DNA of 64,000 bases from Halomontanus rarus (GCF_017357405.1 NZ_CP071597.1:1922001-1986000), one strand, 5' to 3'; shown: positions 17,420 to 26,531, numbered from the stretch's first letter. Notes: generated from the letters alone by a model not told the origin. Numbers and translations are program-made.

Positions 17420-18470
17420 CTCCGGGACCGCGAGCGAGCTCGCGCAATCGGTCGATCCGTTCCTCCGTCGGCGGATGCGTCTCCGGGAAGATGTCGGTGC
17501 TGATCAGTTCCTTCGAGTCGAACGCCCGCGTATCCAGCGGCGCGAGGTAGAGCGATTCGACGCCGCCGTCGAGTTTCCGGAGGTCGCGGTCCGGGATCGT
17601 CGGCATCGTCTCGTCGATCTTCTCGAGTGCGCCCGCGAGCGCGGCCGGCGAACCGGTGGTCGCCGCCGCGGCGCGGTCGGCAGCGTACTCGCGGTACCGC
17701 GAGAGGATCCGATACAGCAGGACGCTCCCGAGCCAGAACATCGCGGAGACGGCGAGCGTGAGCACGGCACAGACCGTGATGACGACGATGGCGACGACGA
17801 TGCCCTTCCCGTCGCGGTTGCCGCTCGACCCCGAACTCGAGCCGCCGCCAGCGCCGAGGACGCGAACCATCCCGTAGAGGACGTAGAAGGCGACGATCGC
17901 GAGGTAGTAGGTGATCGTCGGCAACAACCACGCGACGGTCATCAGACTCGCGTCGCGGTTCGAGAGGTGAGCGAGTTCGTGTGCGAGGACCGCCTCGAGT
18001 TCCTCGTCGGAGAGCAACTCGAGGAGGCCGGTCGTCGCGACGATCGTCCCTCGGTCGCCGGTACCGACCGCGAAGGCGTTGGGGACGTCGGACCGGATCA
18101 CGGCGAGGTTCGGGGCCGGGATCTGGGTCTGTGCCGCCAGCCGAGTGACGGCGGCGTGCAAGTCAGGATGCGAGTCGGCGTCGACGGGGCGGGCGTCGAC
18201 CGACGTGAGAACCGTTCGCGGACCGATCCAGTACTGCACCGCCAGTCCGCCGAGGACGGCGACCGTCAAAAGGATCGGATCGACGTAGAACTCGCCGTGT
18301 CGGGGCTGTCCGTCCGCCCACTCGAGAAGCGCGAGGCCGACGGTGTTGGCGAGATACAGGAAGGTGTAGACGAAGGCGAACGGGAAGAGCACCAGGAAGA
18401 CGAGCGCGATCGCCATCCGGAGGCGGAGTTGGCGGTCCATATCGGCGTCGGCGGAACTGTGGAGGGACAT
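17412..18470 (-). CDS. M48 family membrane metalloprotease (HtpX-like)
   Basis: Membrane-embedded zinc protease, 352 residues from ATG 18470. Two TM segments lie near the N terminus (about 20-42 and 65-85) and further ones lie after the active site. The zinc motif HELAH is at residues 164-168, and a downstream EYAADRAA carries the third ligand Glu. HtpX-type enzymes degrade misfolded membrane proteins. Other in-frame starts are 18497 (ATG) and 18440 (ATG); a TTTATTAG box near 18511-18520 favours 18470 or later. The gene overlaps the propeller lipoprotein downstream, suggesting a joint role in envelope protein quality control (inference). Confidence 0.87.
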   Translation of the reverse strand: MSLHSSADADMDRQLRLRMAIALVFLVLFPFAFVYTFLYLANTVGLALLEWADGQPRHGEFYVDPILLTVAVLGGLAVQYWIGPRTVLTSVDARPVDADSHPDLHAAVTRLAAQTQIPAPNLAVIRSDVPNAFAVGTGDRGTIVATTGLLELLSDEELEAVLAHELAHLSNRDASLMTVAWLLPTITYYLAIVAFYVLYGMVRVLGAGGGSSSGSSGNRDGKGIVVAIVVITVCAVLTLAVSAMFWLGSVLLYRILSRYREYAADRAAAATTGSPAALAGALEKIDETMPTIPDRDLRKLDGGVESLYLAPLDTRAFDSKELISTDIFPETHPPTEERIDRLRELARGPGGE

Positions 18471-18620
18471 GTACGACGTGATATATCGATGGGACATCAC
18501 TATCGGGGACTAATAAAGCTATCCTCACGAGTCGGCTGCCTCGGTCGAGCCGGCGGGCGTCGACGAAAATCGATGCGAGCGAGTGAATCGTGACTCGAGA
18601 CCGAAAACGGACCGACGTCG

Positions 18621-19037
18621 CTACCGAGTCTCGCTCTCCCCACCGTACAACTCGGTATTTCGCCACCAAAACAGCGCCCAGCCAGCGACGAACCCGGCGA
18701 ACATCGCGAGGACATCGAGGATCAGACGCGACCATCCCGTGTCGACGATCATCGCGAGCACGGTCGCGGAGCCGAGTAACGCACCCGCTAGCACGAACAG
18801 GACGTCACCGACGATCCGGGCTCGAGAGTGGTCCCAGTACTCCTGTCGGTGGTCGTCGTACCAGAGGCCGACGTAGATGAGGACCGGCGACATCAGCGTG
18901 ATCGTCGTGACGACCTCGAAGGCTTCGGGGAGACCGAGCGGACGCAACGCCGCGAGGTTGATCACCTGAGAGACCATCGCTGCGGCGACGAGTCCGGCTA
19001 ACAACCACGCCCAGCGAGGGAACGACTCCTTGTCCAT
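18621..19037 (-). CDS. Four-helix membrane protein of unknown function
   Basis: A 138-residue integral membrane protein with hydrophobic segments at about 9-30, 42-62, 76-96 and 104-126. The short charged loops include YDDHRQEYWDHSRAR. No enzymatic motif is visible. Start ATG 19037 (MDKESFPRW) is the only reasonable one. It stands 120 bases upstream of the M48 gene on the same strand. Function unknown. Confidence 0.65.
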   Translation of the reverse strand: MDKESFPRWAWLLAGLVAAAMVSQVINLAALRPLGLPEAFEVVTTITLMSPVLIYVGLWYDDHRQEYWDHSRARIVGDVLFVLAGALLGSATVLAMIVDTGWSRLILDVLAMFAGFVAGWALFWWRNTELYGGESETR

Positions 19038-19143
19038 ACTGGGTTGGGTTACCGGCGGAAAATAACTGTAGCGCTCTCGGCTGGACCGGGTGACTCAGGC
19101 GGTCGCCGTTGTGAGGGCGTCGAAGTGGCGGTGAACGGCGAAC

Positions 19144-19440
19144 TCACTCCGCACAGCAGGCGTCTTCTTTCGGTCGGGACTCCTCGACGCCACAGCCGTC
19201 CGCTGCAACCGGTTCGGTGATTTCGTAGAGGCTCTGGCGTGCGTCGGCGAAGTAGATATCCTCGTCGACGATCCCGATATCTTCGAGTCGCTCGAGTGCG
19301 TACCGGACGGTTCGAGCGGATAACATCGACTCCTCAACGATCTGTTTCTGGGTCAGCGGGCCGTCGTACTCGAGCACTTTAAAGACAAGTTTCGCGCTCG
19401 GTGGTAGGTCCGCCATTTGCTCCCCGTCGGTATCGACCAT
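19144..19440 (-). CDS. Small MarR/TrmB-like winged-helix regulator
   Basis: A 98-residue DNA-binding protein. LPPSAKLVFKVLEYDG, QKQIVEESMLSARTVRYALERLE and a short wing make a complete winged helix. The C-terminal tail carries three Cys (DGCGVEES, DACCAE) that could sense redox or metal (inference). ATG 19440 is chosen because a TATA box lies at 19464-19474; the longer frame to 19602 crosses it. Related haloarchaeal proteins are annotated as MarR family. It is monocistronic. Confidence 0.8.
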   Translation of the reverse strand: MVDTDGEQMADLPPSAKLVFKVLEYDGPLTQKQIVEESMLSARTVRYALERLEDIGIVDEDIYFADARQSLYEITEPVAADGCGVEESRPKEDACCAE

Positions 19441-19463
19441 CGTTACGAATCGAAACGCCCCAG

Positions 19464-19474
19464 CAGTATAAAAG
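19464..19474 (-). promoter_or_regulatory. TATA box of the small winged-helix regulator
   Basis: On the minus strand the sequence reads CTTTTATACTG, 24-34 bases before the ATG at 19440. This is a textbook leaderless promoter spacing. Confidence 0.65.
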
Positions 19475-19700
19475 TTGAGCCTTCCGAAGAAGCGGGATCT
19501 GGATTCGTCCTGCCAGTATCGAAACGATCCCGGCCCGGTGTCGGATAGCTGTTTCGGTGGTTCGACTCGAGTCGTGTGGAGATGGTGACAGATACGGATC
19601 ACTGTACCGATTTACCGGTACAATCGCAGGTCGGTCGCAATTGTGTCGGAAATAATTTGCGTCAGGTCGTCTGAACGTGCGTTAGTCTCCACCAGTCAGT

Positions 19701-19747
19701 CGAATCCACGGAGGAAACCCCGGCGTTCACGCCGGGGAGGATGTCAT
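19701..19747 (-). repeat. Solo IS1341-type end (palindrome) overlapping a stop codon
   Basis: On the minus strand GACATCCTCCCCGG leads into a perfect hairpin, stem CCCCGGCG/CGCCGGGG (19718-19725 and 19730-19737) with a four-base loop, then GTTTCCTCC. The context GAC(A/G)TCCTCCCCG plus palindrome plus TTCC is shared with the tnpB-downstream end at 1878-1912. No transposase is nearby. The TGA stop of the DUF5305 gene sits at the edge of this element. Confidence 0.65.
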
Positions 19748-20898
19748 AGCTGGTTCCAGGCGTCTTCGTCGTCGGGATCGGGCAAGTCGTCCGACGAGAT
19801 CGGCGGCTGTTGGGGCGGCGTGGACTCGGAATCGGCGTCGAAGCCCGCTCCGAGATCGGACCTCGGTTGCTGCGTATCCAGATCGATCTCCGGCCACGCC
19901 GTCTCCTCCCAGAACCCGCGATTGCTGTAGTAGTAGACCACGTCGTCGCTGACGACCGCGAACAGGCCGCGCTGGCGATCGTGGACGACCCGCTCGTGGG
20001 TGTCGATCGCGACGTCGACGACGTCCTCGAGGCTGTCGAGTGAGACGTGGTGGTCGCCGATCCACATCGGGATCGATCCGTGGGAGATCCACTCCGCGTA
20101 CCGACGCTTGTGGACCTTCTGTCGTGCGGCCTCGGCGTCGACCGGCGATCGGAGGACGGTAAGCGTCGCCGCCCCGAAGGCGATCGTTGCGAGCAGCGCC
20201 AACCCGCCGACGAGAAGCGGGTTCGCGGACTCGGTCACCTCGACTTCGGCCCTCCGCGGATGCGACTTCGAGTCCGATAGCGCCCCCTCGAGCGAGTAGG
20301 CACGCTCGGTTAGCTGGACGTCCGCCGAGACCGACTGTTCGTCGGCCGCAGTTCCGATATCGTACTCGACGGCGAGATCGAGTGTCACGTCGATCGAGCC
20401 GACGCCGCCGACTTCCCGCTGCAGTTCGTGCTTGCGCTCTAAGAGCGCCGCCATATCGATCGTCGCCCGCGAGGTCGCGACGCCGTCCTCGACTGTCGCG
20501 TTCGAGTCGAGTATCACGTCAGTCTCCTCCCAGAAGACCTCGCCGTCGCGCGTCGCCTCGTATCTGAGAGTCAGTCGATGGGATACCGACGCCTCGTCGG
20601 TCGGGACGGAAGTCCGGGGTTCGACCGTGAGTTCCGGTGTCGCGTTGAGTATGTACACGGAGCTGTCCTCGAGTTCCGTGCCCTCCTCCCAGAGCCCGTC
20701 CTGAACGACGACAGCGCTCGTGTGGAGGTCGGTCGAGACGGTGTCCGAACCGATCTGCTGTGTGGTGGTCGACGTGTCGGGATTCGCGACGACCCAGCCC
20801 GTTGCGGCGGTCGCGAGGACGCCGATCACGACCAGGGCGATCACCAGCGACCGGCCGTATCTGGCGATCGTTAGATCGACACGCGGATTGTCGATCAC
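19744..20898 (-). CDS. DUF5305 family membrane-anchored surface protein
   Basis: A 384-residue protein with an N-terminal TM anchor (about 15-38), an extracellular beta-rich domain (about 45-225), a second TM (about 227-250) and a cytoplasmic tail of roughly 130 residues. The tail has the segment FAVVSDDVVYYYSNRG. This layout is that of haloarchaeal DUF5305 proteins, which usually neighbour a signal peptidase I, as here. The function is unknown; I infer a partner in processing or assembly of the nearby DUF1102 proteins. Start is GTG 20898. The last codons (NQL-stop) run into a solo transposon end, so the original C terminus may have been altered. Confidence 0.75.
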   Translation of the reverse strand: MIDNPRVDLTIARYGRSLVIALVVIGVLATAATGWVVANPDTSTTTQQIGSDTVSTDLHTSAVVVQDGLWEEGTELEDSSVYILNATPELTVEPRTSVPTDEASVSHRLTLRYEATRDGEVFWEETDVILDSNATVEDGVATSRATIDMAALLERKHELQREVGGVGSIDVTLDLAVEYDIGTAADEQSVSADVQLTERAYSLEGALSDSKSHPRRAEVEVTESANPLLVGGLALLATIAFGAATLTVLRSPVDAEAARQKVHKRRYAEWISHGSIPMWIGDHHVSLDSLEDVVDVAIDTHERVVHDRQRGLFAVVSDDVVYYYSNRGFWEETAWPEIDLDTQQPRSDLGAGFDADSESTPPQQPPISSDDLPDPDDEDAWNQL

Positions 20899-21174
20899 GT
20901 CAGGGTCACCTCCAGACCCTCGCCCGCTCTCGCGACCGAAATTGCGATTGCGACTGCGACTGTATCTACGTCTGGCACTCCATCGGATCCGGGTGACTCG
21001 AGATCCTGCACTCGAGATCGGACCCCGGTAGAACGAGTACGCGCGCTCGGACTTCGCGTCCGTAGTATCAGCCCCGGTATAAGTCCCCCACCCGAAATCA
21101 TCACGAGTTCGAACAGACAGTCCAATAGTATAATCGTAGTGGTTCTATCCATCGTTTCGGTCGAGTAATCAGCG

Positions 21175-22344
21175 TTAGCGCCACTTCTGGAGCTTTCGAC
21201 GGAGTCGCGTCGACGGCGCGACGTGCCCGCCGATCCGCCTGATCCGGAGGTCGCCGGTCCCGTACAGTCCGAGAAGTATCGCGACGACGACACCGACGAT
21301 CACCGCGTTGACGGCGGCGATGGCGAGCAGGGGATGGAGTCCGTGGAGCCACACGAGCACCGTCGGCGGAAGCACCGCGATGTAGCGATACTCGCCGACG
21401 TAGCGCGTGTACTGACCGCTCGAGTCGGGTGCCGTCAACGAGACGGTCGCCTCGGCGGTGTCGCGACTCCCGACGGTCAGCCACGCGGGATCGGTCGCGA
21501 CCCCGCTACTCGAGGGCTCGAAGACGACGACGGTCGGGAGGTAGCCCGCGTTGTCGACCGTTCGTGTCAGGTCACCCGTCTCGCCGGGTGCGAGCACCTG
21601 CGGGTCGTCGGTGGAGTCGTCGGTACTCACGAGTTCGTAGGCTGTGGTCCCCGACGGAACCACCATCGCGACGGTGGCGAGCGAGACGAGGACGAACAGG
21701 ACGACCGCGATCGCAGCCCAGATCGCGAGCACGTTCTCGCGGCTGGTCGACCGCGTGGCCTGGCGCTGCTCGACACCGGTCCGGTCGAAGAGTACCCCTA
21801 GACCCAGCAGTGCGACGCCCATCGCGACCAGTATCGCACCGGCGTCGGTCCCGTCGTCAGGTCCCGACCCGCCCAGCGGCGTCACGATGGCGTCGAACAC
21901 GCCGCCAACGACGCCGTGGACGCCCATCACCGCCGTCCCGAGGTGGGGAATCGTCACCACGTGACCGTTTATTTGTAGGGCGGTCGCGACGATCTGCCCG
22001 TCGGAAACCGGCGGTTCGCCGCCGTCCTGATCGGTAAACGGGTTCGCGTCGCCGGCAGTGACGTAGCCGTCTGGAGTTTCGTCCACGATCCGGTGGGTCG
22101 TCAGCCCGCCGTCGTGGAGTTCCGTCGCCTCGAAGACGACGACGTCCCCCGGCTCGGGCGAGCCGGTGACGGCGCTCGGAATCGCGACGAACCCGTCGCC
22201 GGCGTCGATCGTCGGCTCCATGCTCCCGGTCGTGACGTAGCCCAGTAGAATCGGCTGGCCGAGAACCTGACCGAGAACGAGTGCGACGACGACGATCGCG
22301 ACGACGATCGTGAACGTCCGCTCGAGGACGGTGCGGGCCGTCAT
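21175..22344 (-). CDS. Signal peptidase I (archaeal/ER type) with extra membrane domain
   Basis: Membrane serine protease of 389 residues, longer than typical archaeal SPases. After an N-terminal TM (about 12-35) come the nucleophile Ser41 in GSMEPT, His84 in TTHRIVDE and Asp99 in AGDANPFTD. This is the Ser-His-Asp set of the archaeal/SEC11/SipW group in place of the Ser-Lys of most bacteria. The C-terminal half adds two or three more TM segments around a small external beta domain (about 225-330). ATG 22344 is chosen because the upstream 86 residues are low-complexity. It lies between DUF5305 and DUF1102/CARDB genes on the same strand, suggesting a dedicated peptidase for those substrates. 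Confidence 0.85.
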   Translation of the reverse strand: MTARTVLERTFTIVVAIVVVALVLGQVLGQPILLGYVTTGSMEPTIDAGDGFVAIPSAVTGSPEPGDVVVFEATELHDGGLTTHRIVDETPDGYVTAGDANPFTDQDGGEPPVSDGQIVATALQINGHVVTIPHLGTAVMGVHGVVGGVFDAIVTPLGGSGPDDGTDAGAILVAMGVALLGLGVLFDRTGVEQRQATRSTSRENVLAIWAAIAVVLFVLVSLATVAMVVPSGTTAYELVSTDDSTDDPQVLAPGETGDLTRTVDNAGYLPTVVVFEPSSSGVATDPAWLTVGSRDTAEATVSLTAPDSSGQYTRYVGEYRYIAVLPPTVLVWLHGLHPLLAIAAVNAVIVGVVVAILLGLYGTGDLRIRRIGGHVAPSTRLRRKLQKWR

Positions 22345-22623
22345 TCGCGCGTCACTCGTGTGCGTGTGAGCGTCTCCATATCCAATCCATATCCATGTCC
22401 ATGCGTAACGCGACCGTACTTTCGATCTCGATCGACCCCGCCCGTGCTCGAGTCTCGTGACGACGGATCCCCCGATCCGCATCCCCCGTCCGATACGTTT
22501 CGTACATCTGTCGTGTTGGGGCCGGTTGTAAAGATTCTGGCCGAGCAGGTCCGTTCGTACCCGAACTCGGCGCAGCTGGAACGCACCTCGAGGGCACATC
22601 ACTACCGGACTCGAACCTACCCC

Positions 22624-23814
22624 TCACGGGTCGCCCTCGTCCGAATGCCAGACCGGCCACAGATCCCGGCGACGGTTCGCGGCCGTGACGAAGAAGAACG
22701 CGCCGACCGCGAGCGGTGGGGCGACCGCCGCCGTCGTCGGCGTCACCAGATTCCGGACCTCGGCAGTGTACGACCGCGGTTCCGTGACGGTCACCGCCCC
22801 CGCGTCGGCCCCGCTCACCGCGACGGCGTACGCGCCCGGCTCGTCGAAGCGCCACTCGAAGGTCACCGTCGCGGATTCGTTCGGTGCGAGTTCGACCCGT
22901 CTGGTGTCGACGACGTACTCGCCGACTGCGAGTTCGGCCGTCGTCGTCCCCGTCGCGTTCCCCCGGTTTTCGACCGTCGCGGAGACGACCGCCGACTCGC
23001 CGGCAGTAATGGTGTCGGCCTCGAGTGTGGCGTTGGAGACGACGAAGTCTGGCGCGGGCTCGGTCGGTTTGCGGACGGTGACGGTCCGGGTCGGTGCGTC
23101 GTCGACACCGATCTCGAACGTGCCCGTTTGCGACATCGTCCGCTCGAAGGTGACCGTCTGGGACTTGCCGGGTTTGACCGCTACTCGCCGCTGATCGACG
23201 ACGACACCGTCGACGAGCAGTTCGGCCGTGTGGATACCGGTGGCATCGCCCCGGTTCTCGTAGGTCGCCGTGACCGTGAGGTTCTCGCCGGCGGTGAGGT
23301 CGGTCTGGGAGAGGGTGACGTCCTCGAGGGAGATATCCGAGGAGCGATCGTCTCTCTCGGTCAGCACGTGGATCTCGAAGGAGCCGTTTGTGGACTCTGC
23401 GATATGCGTGTCGACCGAGACGCCGATATGTGCCGTTTCGCCGGGCTCGAGGTGGAGGCGGTTGGAACGGGAGATTTCTGCACCGTGGTCGGTTCCCTCG
23501 TAGAAGGTGACGCCCTCGAGTTCGTGTTCGATCCAGAGTTCTTCGGCCCTCTCGGTGGCCGTGATCGTGAACACATCGTCGGCAGTGGTAGAGGCTCGAT
23601 CGTTGAGTCTGTCGAGAGCAAGCTCGAGTTCGCCGTTTTCTACGATGACATAATTGCCGTTTGTGGATTGAGAGGGAGATAACTCGAGGATAGGGGAAGC
23701 GCCTACAGTAGATTCACTGTCATCTTCGATTGATACTGCCACTGTCGGAACTATAAGCCCGATAGTGAAGAATACGATGAGTATGAGCGACAGCCATGGG
23801 GGGAGAGACAACAT
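22624..23814 (-). CDS. Exported DUF1102-like/CARDB surface protein with C-terminal anchor
   Basis: A 396-residue secreted protein. The signal segment is residues 5-28 (SLILIVFFTIGLIVPTVAV). The first domain (about 40-150) has the phrasing ELELALDRLNDRA and DVFTITATE, like DUF1102-type beta-sandwiches. Two CARDB-like immunoglobulin domains follow (about 155-250 and 255-345), with LEDVTLSQTDLTAGENLTVTATYENRG and NATLEADTITAGESAVVSATVENRGN. A C-terminal TM (about 356-376) ends in Arg-Arg-Arg. It is an adhesin- or stalk-like surface component. The gene is in the same orientation as the signal peptidase, 279 bases upstream of it. Confidence 0.75.
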   Translation of the reverse strand: MLSLPPWLSLILIVFFTIGLIVPTVAVSIEDDSESTVGASPILELSPSQSTNGNYVIVENGELELALDRLNDRASTTADDVFTITATERAEELWIEHELEGVTFYEGTDHGAEISRSNRLHLEPGETAHIGVSVDTHIAESTNGSFEIHVLTERDDRSSDISLEDVTLSQTDLTAGENLTVTATYENRGDATGIHTAELLVDGVVVDQRRVAVKPGKSQTVTFERTMSQTGTFEIGVDDAPTRTVTVRKPTEPAPDFVVSNATLEADTITAGESAVVSATVENRGNATGTTTAELAVGEYVVDTRRVELAPNESATVTFEWRFDEPGAYAVAVSGADAGAVTVTEPRSYTAEVRNLVTPTTAAVAPPLAVGAFFFVTAANRRRDLWPVWHSDEGDP

Positions 23815-23910
23815 CTATGTATAGACCTGCGACTGTCGAATGTCTGTGTTCAATATATTGGTGGTTTATACTAATATTATACTTTAGAGGGGAAGACGCT
23901 CATTTAGTGA

Positions 23911-24411
23911 TTAATTGTTATCTTCGGCAACAACTGTGATAGTGTCAACAGAGCTTGGGTCACCTTCCCTCGTATCAATTTCAATATCGAGCGTAATAGT
24001 TCCAGTATCAGATAGGGTCACCGCGTTCCCAGTTCCGACGATTGAACCCTCAGTATCAGCACTGTCTTGAAAGTCAATAACCGTTCCATCAACATTGCCA
24101 TTATTTTTGATGTACACATCTTTAGAAGCAGCGTCTTGTGTGTTGTTTTCAATGGTCAGTACGCCCTCAAATATAGTTTTGGCGTTATCGTTTAATTCTG
24201 TGAACGAAAAGCTGATTGCACCACTTGATTCCCCAGTAACGTAAGTTCCATCACCAGTCAGCGTAAGAAGTGCAGAGTCATCGTTAACTACCGAGAAAGT
24301 GGCGTCGCGATCTGCCTCAACACTACTAAACGCGCCCGTGCCGAGGGCGGCTCCGCCACCTGTGACAACTGTCCCGAGTCCGAGCAACACGTTGCGTCTG
24401 TTCATTCTCAT
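23911..24411 (-). CDS. DUF1102 family exported protein, SipW-substrate-like
   Basis: A 166-residue small surface protein. The signal is short (MNRRNVLLGLGTVVTGGG) and ends near ALGTGAFSSVEADRDATFSV, a Tat-like or SipW-dependent-like start common to haloarchaeal DUF1102 proteins. The mature part is a single beta-sandwich rich in Asn, Thr and Asp, with an invariant-looking FSVVNDDSALLTL near its start. In bacteria, proteins of similar plan (TasA, camelysin) are released by SipW and polymerise. By analogy this is the best candidate for a major fibre subunit here, which is inference. Base composition is AT-richer than the flanking chromosome. Starts ATG 24411 and 24405 are equivalent. Confidence 0.75.
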   Translation of the reverse strand: MRMNRRNVLLGLGTVVTGGGAALGTGAFSSVEADRDATFSVVNDDSALLTLTGDGTYVTGESSGAISFSFTELNDNAKTIFEGVLTIENNTQDAASKDVYIKNNGNVDGTVIDFQDSADTEGSIVGTGNAVTLSDTGTITLDIEIDTREGDPSSVDTITVVAEDNN

Positions 24412-24725
24412 TGTTGGAATCTCCGTTCGACCCGAACCGGCGATCGTAGTCGTCGATTACCGGTGCGGTTCTTACTCCATACCAGATACCACACCCCCTT
24501 TGTATTAGCCTGCCAGAACCCCCGAAAGGCCGGCGAGACATCCTTCAAGCCGGGCCTGAAACGCCGAAATTGGCGATCTAAGAGAAATCGAACTGAAGGA
24601 GAGAGGATCGAGCGGCGACCGAGAGGGCACTGTCTCGAGCGTGCTAACCGACACCAATCGACGATGCGAAATCGGCAATAAGCGTTATATATCAATAGAG
24701 CAGATAGTTATCTACGTATAGGGGG
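24412..24725. promoter_or_regulatory. Divergent promoter region of the surface-protein locus
   Basis: This 314-base gap separates the DUF1102 gene (minus) from the membrane regulator gene (plus). On the plus side TTATATATCAA (24685-24695) is a strong TATA-like box about 30-40 bases before ATG 24726. The gap is the natural place for the regulator to control both directions, which is inference. No gene is seen in it. Confidence 0.45.
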
Positions 24726-25304
24726 ATGGCGACAACACAAGAGGGAACGGCCCAGAGCGCTCAGAGCACGCAAACCGGCGAAAATATCGATTCGGAACCT
24801 GGCGAAATTTTCAGTCTTCTTAGTAATCACCGTCGGCGATATGCGATCCACTACTGCAAGCATGAAGACGAACCCGTAACGCTCGGCGACCTCGCCGAAC
24901 ACGTCGCCGCCTGGGAACTCGACAAGGACGTCGAGGCAATCACGTCCACGGAGCGAAAGCGGGTGTACACATCACTGCAGCAAACCCACCTACCGACGCT
25001 CGAGCGCGCGGACATGATCGAGTTCGACAATCGAACGATCGAGTTGACCGAGAACGCGAAAGAACTGGAGGTCTATTTGGACGTCGTCCCAGGCGACTCG
25101 ATCGCGTGGGGTTCGTACTATCTTGGACTATCGGCGATTGGATTTGCCGTGATGGCCGGATTATGGCTTGAATGGATCCCAGTAGAAACGATTCCACAGC
25201 TTGGATGGGCGTCCCTCGTCGTATCATTGTTCGCCGTCTCTGCGGTCGTTCACGTGGTTCAGAACCGTCAGATGCAACTTGGAGAGATGGAGCGTCCGCC
25301 GTGA
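24726..25304 (+). CDS. Membrane-anchored winged-helix regulator (DUF7344 type)
   Basis: A 192-residue protein. Residues about 28-118 form a winged helix domain of the DUF7344 type (EIFSLLSNHRRRYAIHYC, LGDLAEHVAAWE, KRVYTSLQQTHLPTLERADMIEFD). Two TM segments follow at about 132-152 and 157-177, so DNA-binding and membrane parts are in one chain. Such proteins repeatedly sit beside haloarchaeal surface or mobile-element loci. Its divergent position to the DUF1102 gene and its place just before the next exported protein suggest it controls both; no operator can be named. Confidence 0.75.
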   Translation: MATTQEGTAQSAQSTQTGENIDSEPGEIFSLLSNHRRRYAIHYCKHEDEPVTLGDLAEHVAAWELDKDVEAITSTERKRVYTSLQQTHLPTLERADMIEFDNRTIELTENAKELEVYLDVVPGDSIAWGSYYLGLSAIGFAVMAGLWLEWIPVETIPQLGWASLVVSLFAVSAVVHVVQNRQMQLGEMERPP

Positions 25305-25341
25305 ATACGACTAGTGTCTGTCTAGAGGGGACACCGTAGAC

Positions 25342-26235
25342 ATGGTAGACACGTCAAAAGTGACGCGCCGTACCGCTCTGGGTTTTATAGCTAGTGGTGC
25401 GTTCGTCATGGCATCGGAAAGTTACGGATACTCTCACGTATCAGCCAACCGGGTAACGAATATGGGTGTGGCTGATGATCCAGCCGCGCTTTTGGGAATC
25501 GAAGGTGCTACTGACCCTGATACGACGCCGACGTTCACGAATCGAACGGACCACGAGATGATCGTCACACTCGATTCGTCGGAGAGCGATATCGAGTTCG
25601 ACGTTGGTGACGACGAGACGTGGATGGAACCTCCGGTCCAATTCTCGCTCACAGTCGGCGAAAGCGAAGTCGTCGCAATGCAAGCCCCGCGTGAAACGAT
25701 CACCGTCGACATGATTACACACCTCGAGTCGGACGGAGACGCGATTGGGAACATCGAACTCCAGCGTGAGTTCGATATTCCACAAGCGGGTCAAGTCGAT
25801 CTCACGCCCTATTTCAAGGAAATCGGTGGAAGCGGGAAGTACGAGTTCGAACTCGAAAATACCGGAGATATCGACGTGACTATTACCAAACTCGGAATAA
25901 ATCAGACCTCCAATGGGAACGCAGCAAAGGTTGGTGGGGGACAGAACGATTCGATTCTAAAAGTCGATGGTGGCAGTATCGTTTCGACTTCGATTCCCAT
26001 CGACAACACTGAACCTGATACCGTGGGTAACGCTGACAATAACTACGAGTTGACGTCATTCGACGGAAATCAGAATCTCAACACGGGTATGACGAAGAAC
26101 TTCGCCTTTGATCGATTCCGTACAGCCGACGATAAGAACGCGAAAATGAGCGGTGAAGACGTGAAGTTCACCCTCGAGTTCGAAGACGGGAGTACACTAA
26201 CAGTTACAGTATGTCCGAATTCGTGTTCGATATAG
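25342..26235 (+). CDS. Tat-exported surface protein of unknown family (DUF1102-like beginning)
   Basis: A 297-residue exported protein. The Tat motif is VTRRTALGFIASGAFVMAS. The mature N terminus (NRVTNMGVADDPAALLGIEG) has the VADDPAALLGI phrase typical of DUF1102-like haloarchaeal proteins. A long beta-rich body with many Asn, Thr and Asp follows, ending in a lone Cys pair (TVCPNSCSI) that might form a disulfide. No C-terminal anchor is present. It is AT-richer than flanking genes and starts 37 bases after the regulator gene, probably in one operon with it. A second fibre or tip subunit is a reasonable guess only. Confidence 0.65.
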   Translation: MVDTSKVTRRTALGFIASGAFVMASESYGYSHVSANRVTNMGVADDPAALLGIEGATDPDTTPTFTNRTDHEMIVTLDSSESDIEFDVGDDETWMEPPVQFSLTVGESEVVAMQAPRETITVDMITHLESDGDAIGNIELQREFDIPQAGQVDLTPYFKEIGGSGKYEFELENTGDIDVTITKLGINQTSNGNAAKVGGGQNDSILKVDGGSIVSTSIPIDNTEPDTVGNADNNYELTSFDGNQNLNTGMTKNFAFDRFRTADDKNAKMSGEDVKFTLEFEDGSTLTVTVCPNSCSI

Positions 26236-26531
26236 GAGACGAGTATACGAAAGACGGCCATCAAAACACCCAAAACGGATTATACGCTGCTGAACAACCG
26301 TCATCGAATCGGTTGTGCGGTGACTTACGACGTTCACTATCGGAAGAAAAACGCCGTTCACAACACACATCGTTCTCGTTGGGAATGAGTCTGATTCAGT
26401 GATAATCAAGGAAAACGGAACGGTACGCGACCCTCGGGTGCGCTATACTACTGGTCAGAGCCACATGAACAGTTGATCGATTCGCCACCCAATGCGAACG
26501 CCTTTTTAGCACCGCCCACCGACACACCAGT

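Noticed and set aside
24508..24560. Sequence resembling the IS end (ACATCCTTC then a GC-rich stretch)
   Set aside because: It lacks the palindrome and the CCTCCCCG core that the two supported ends share.
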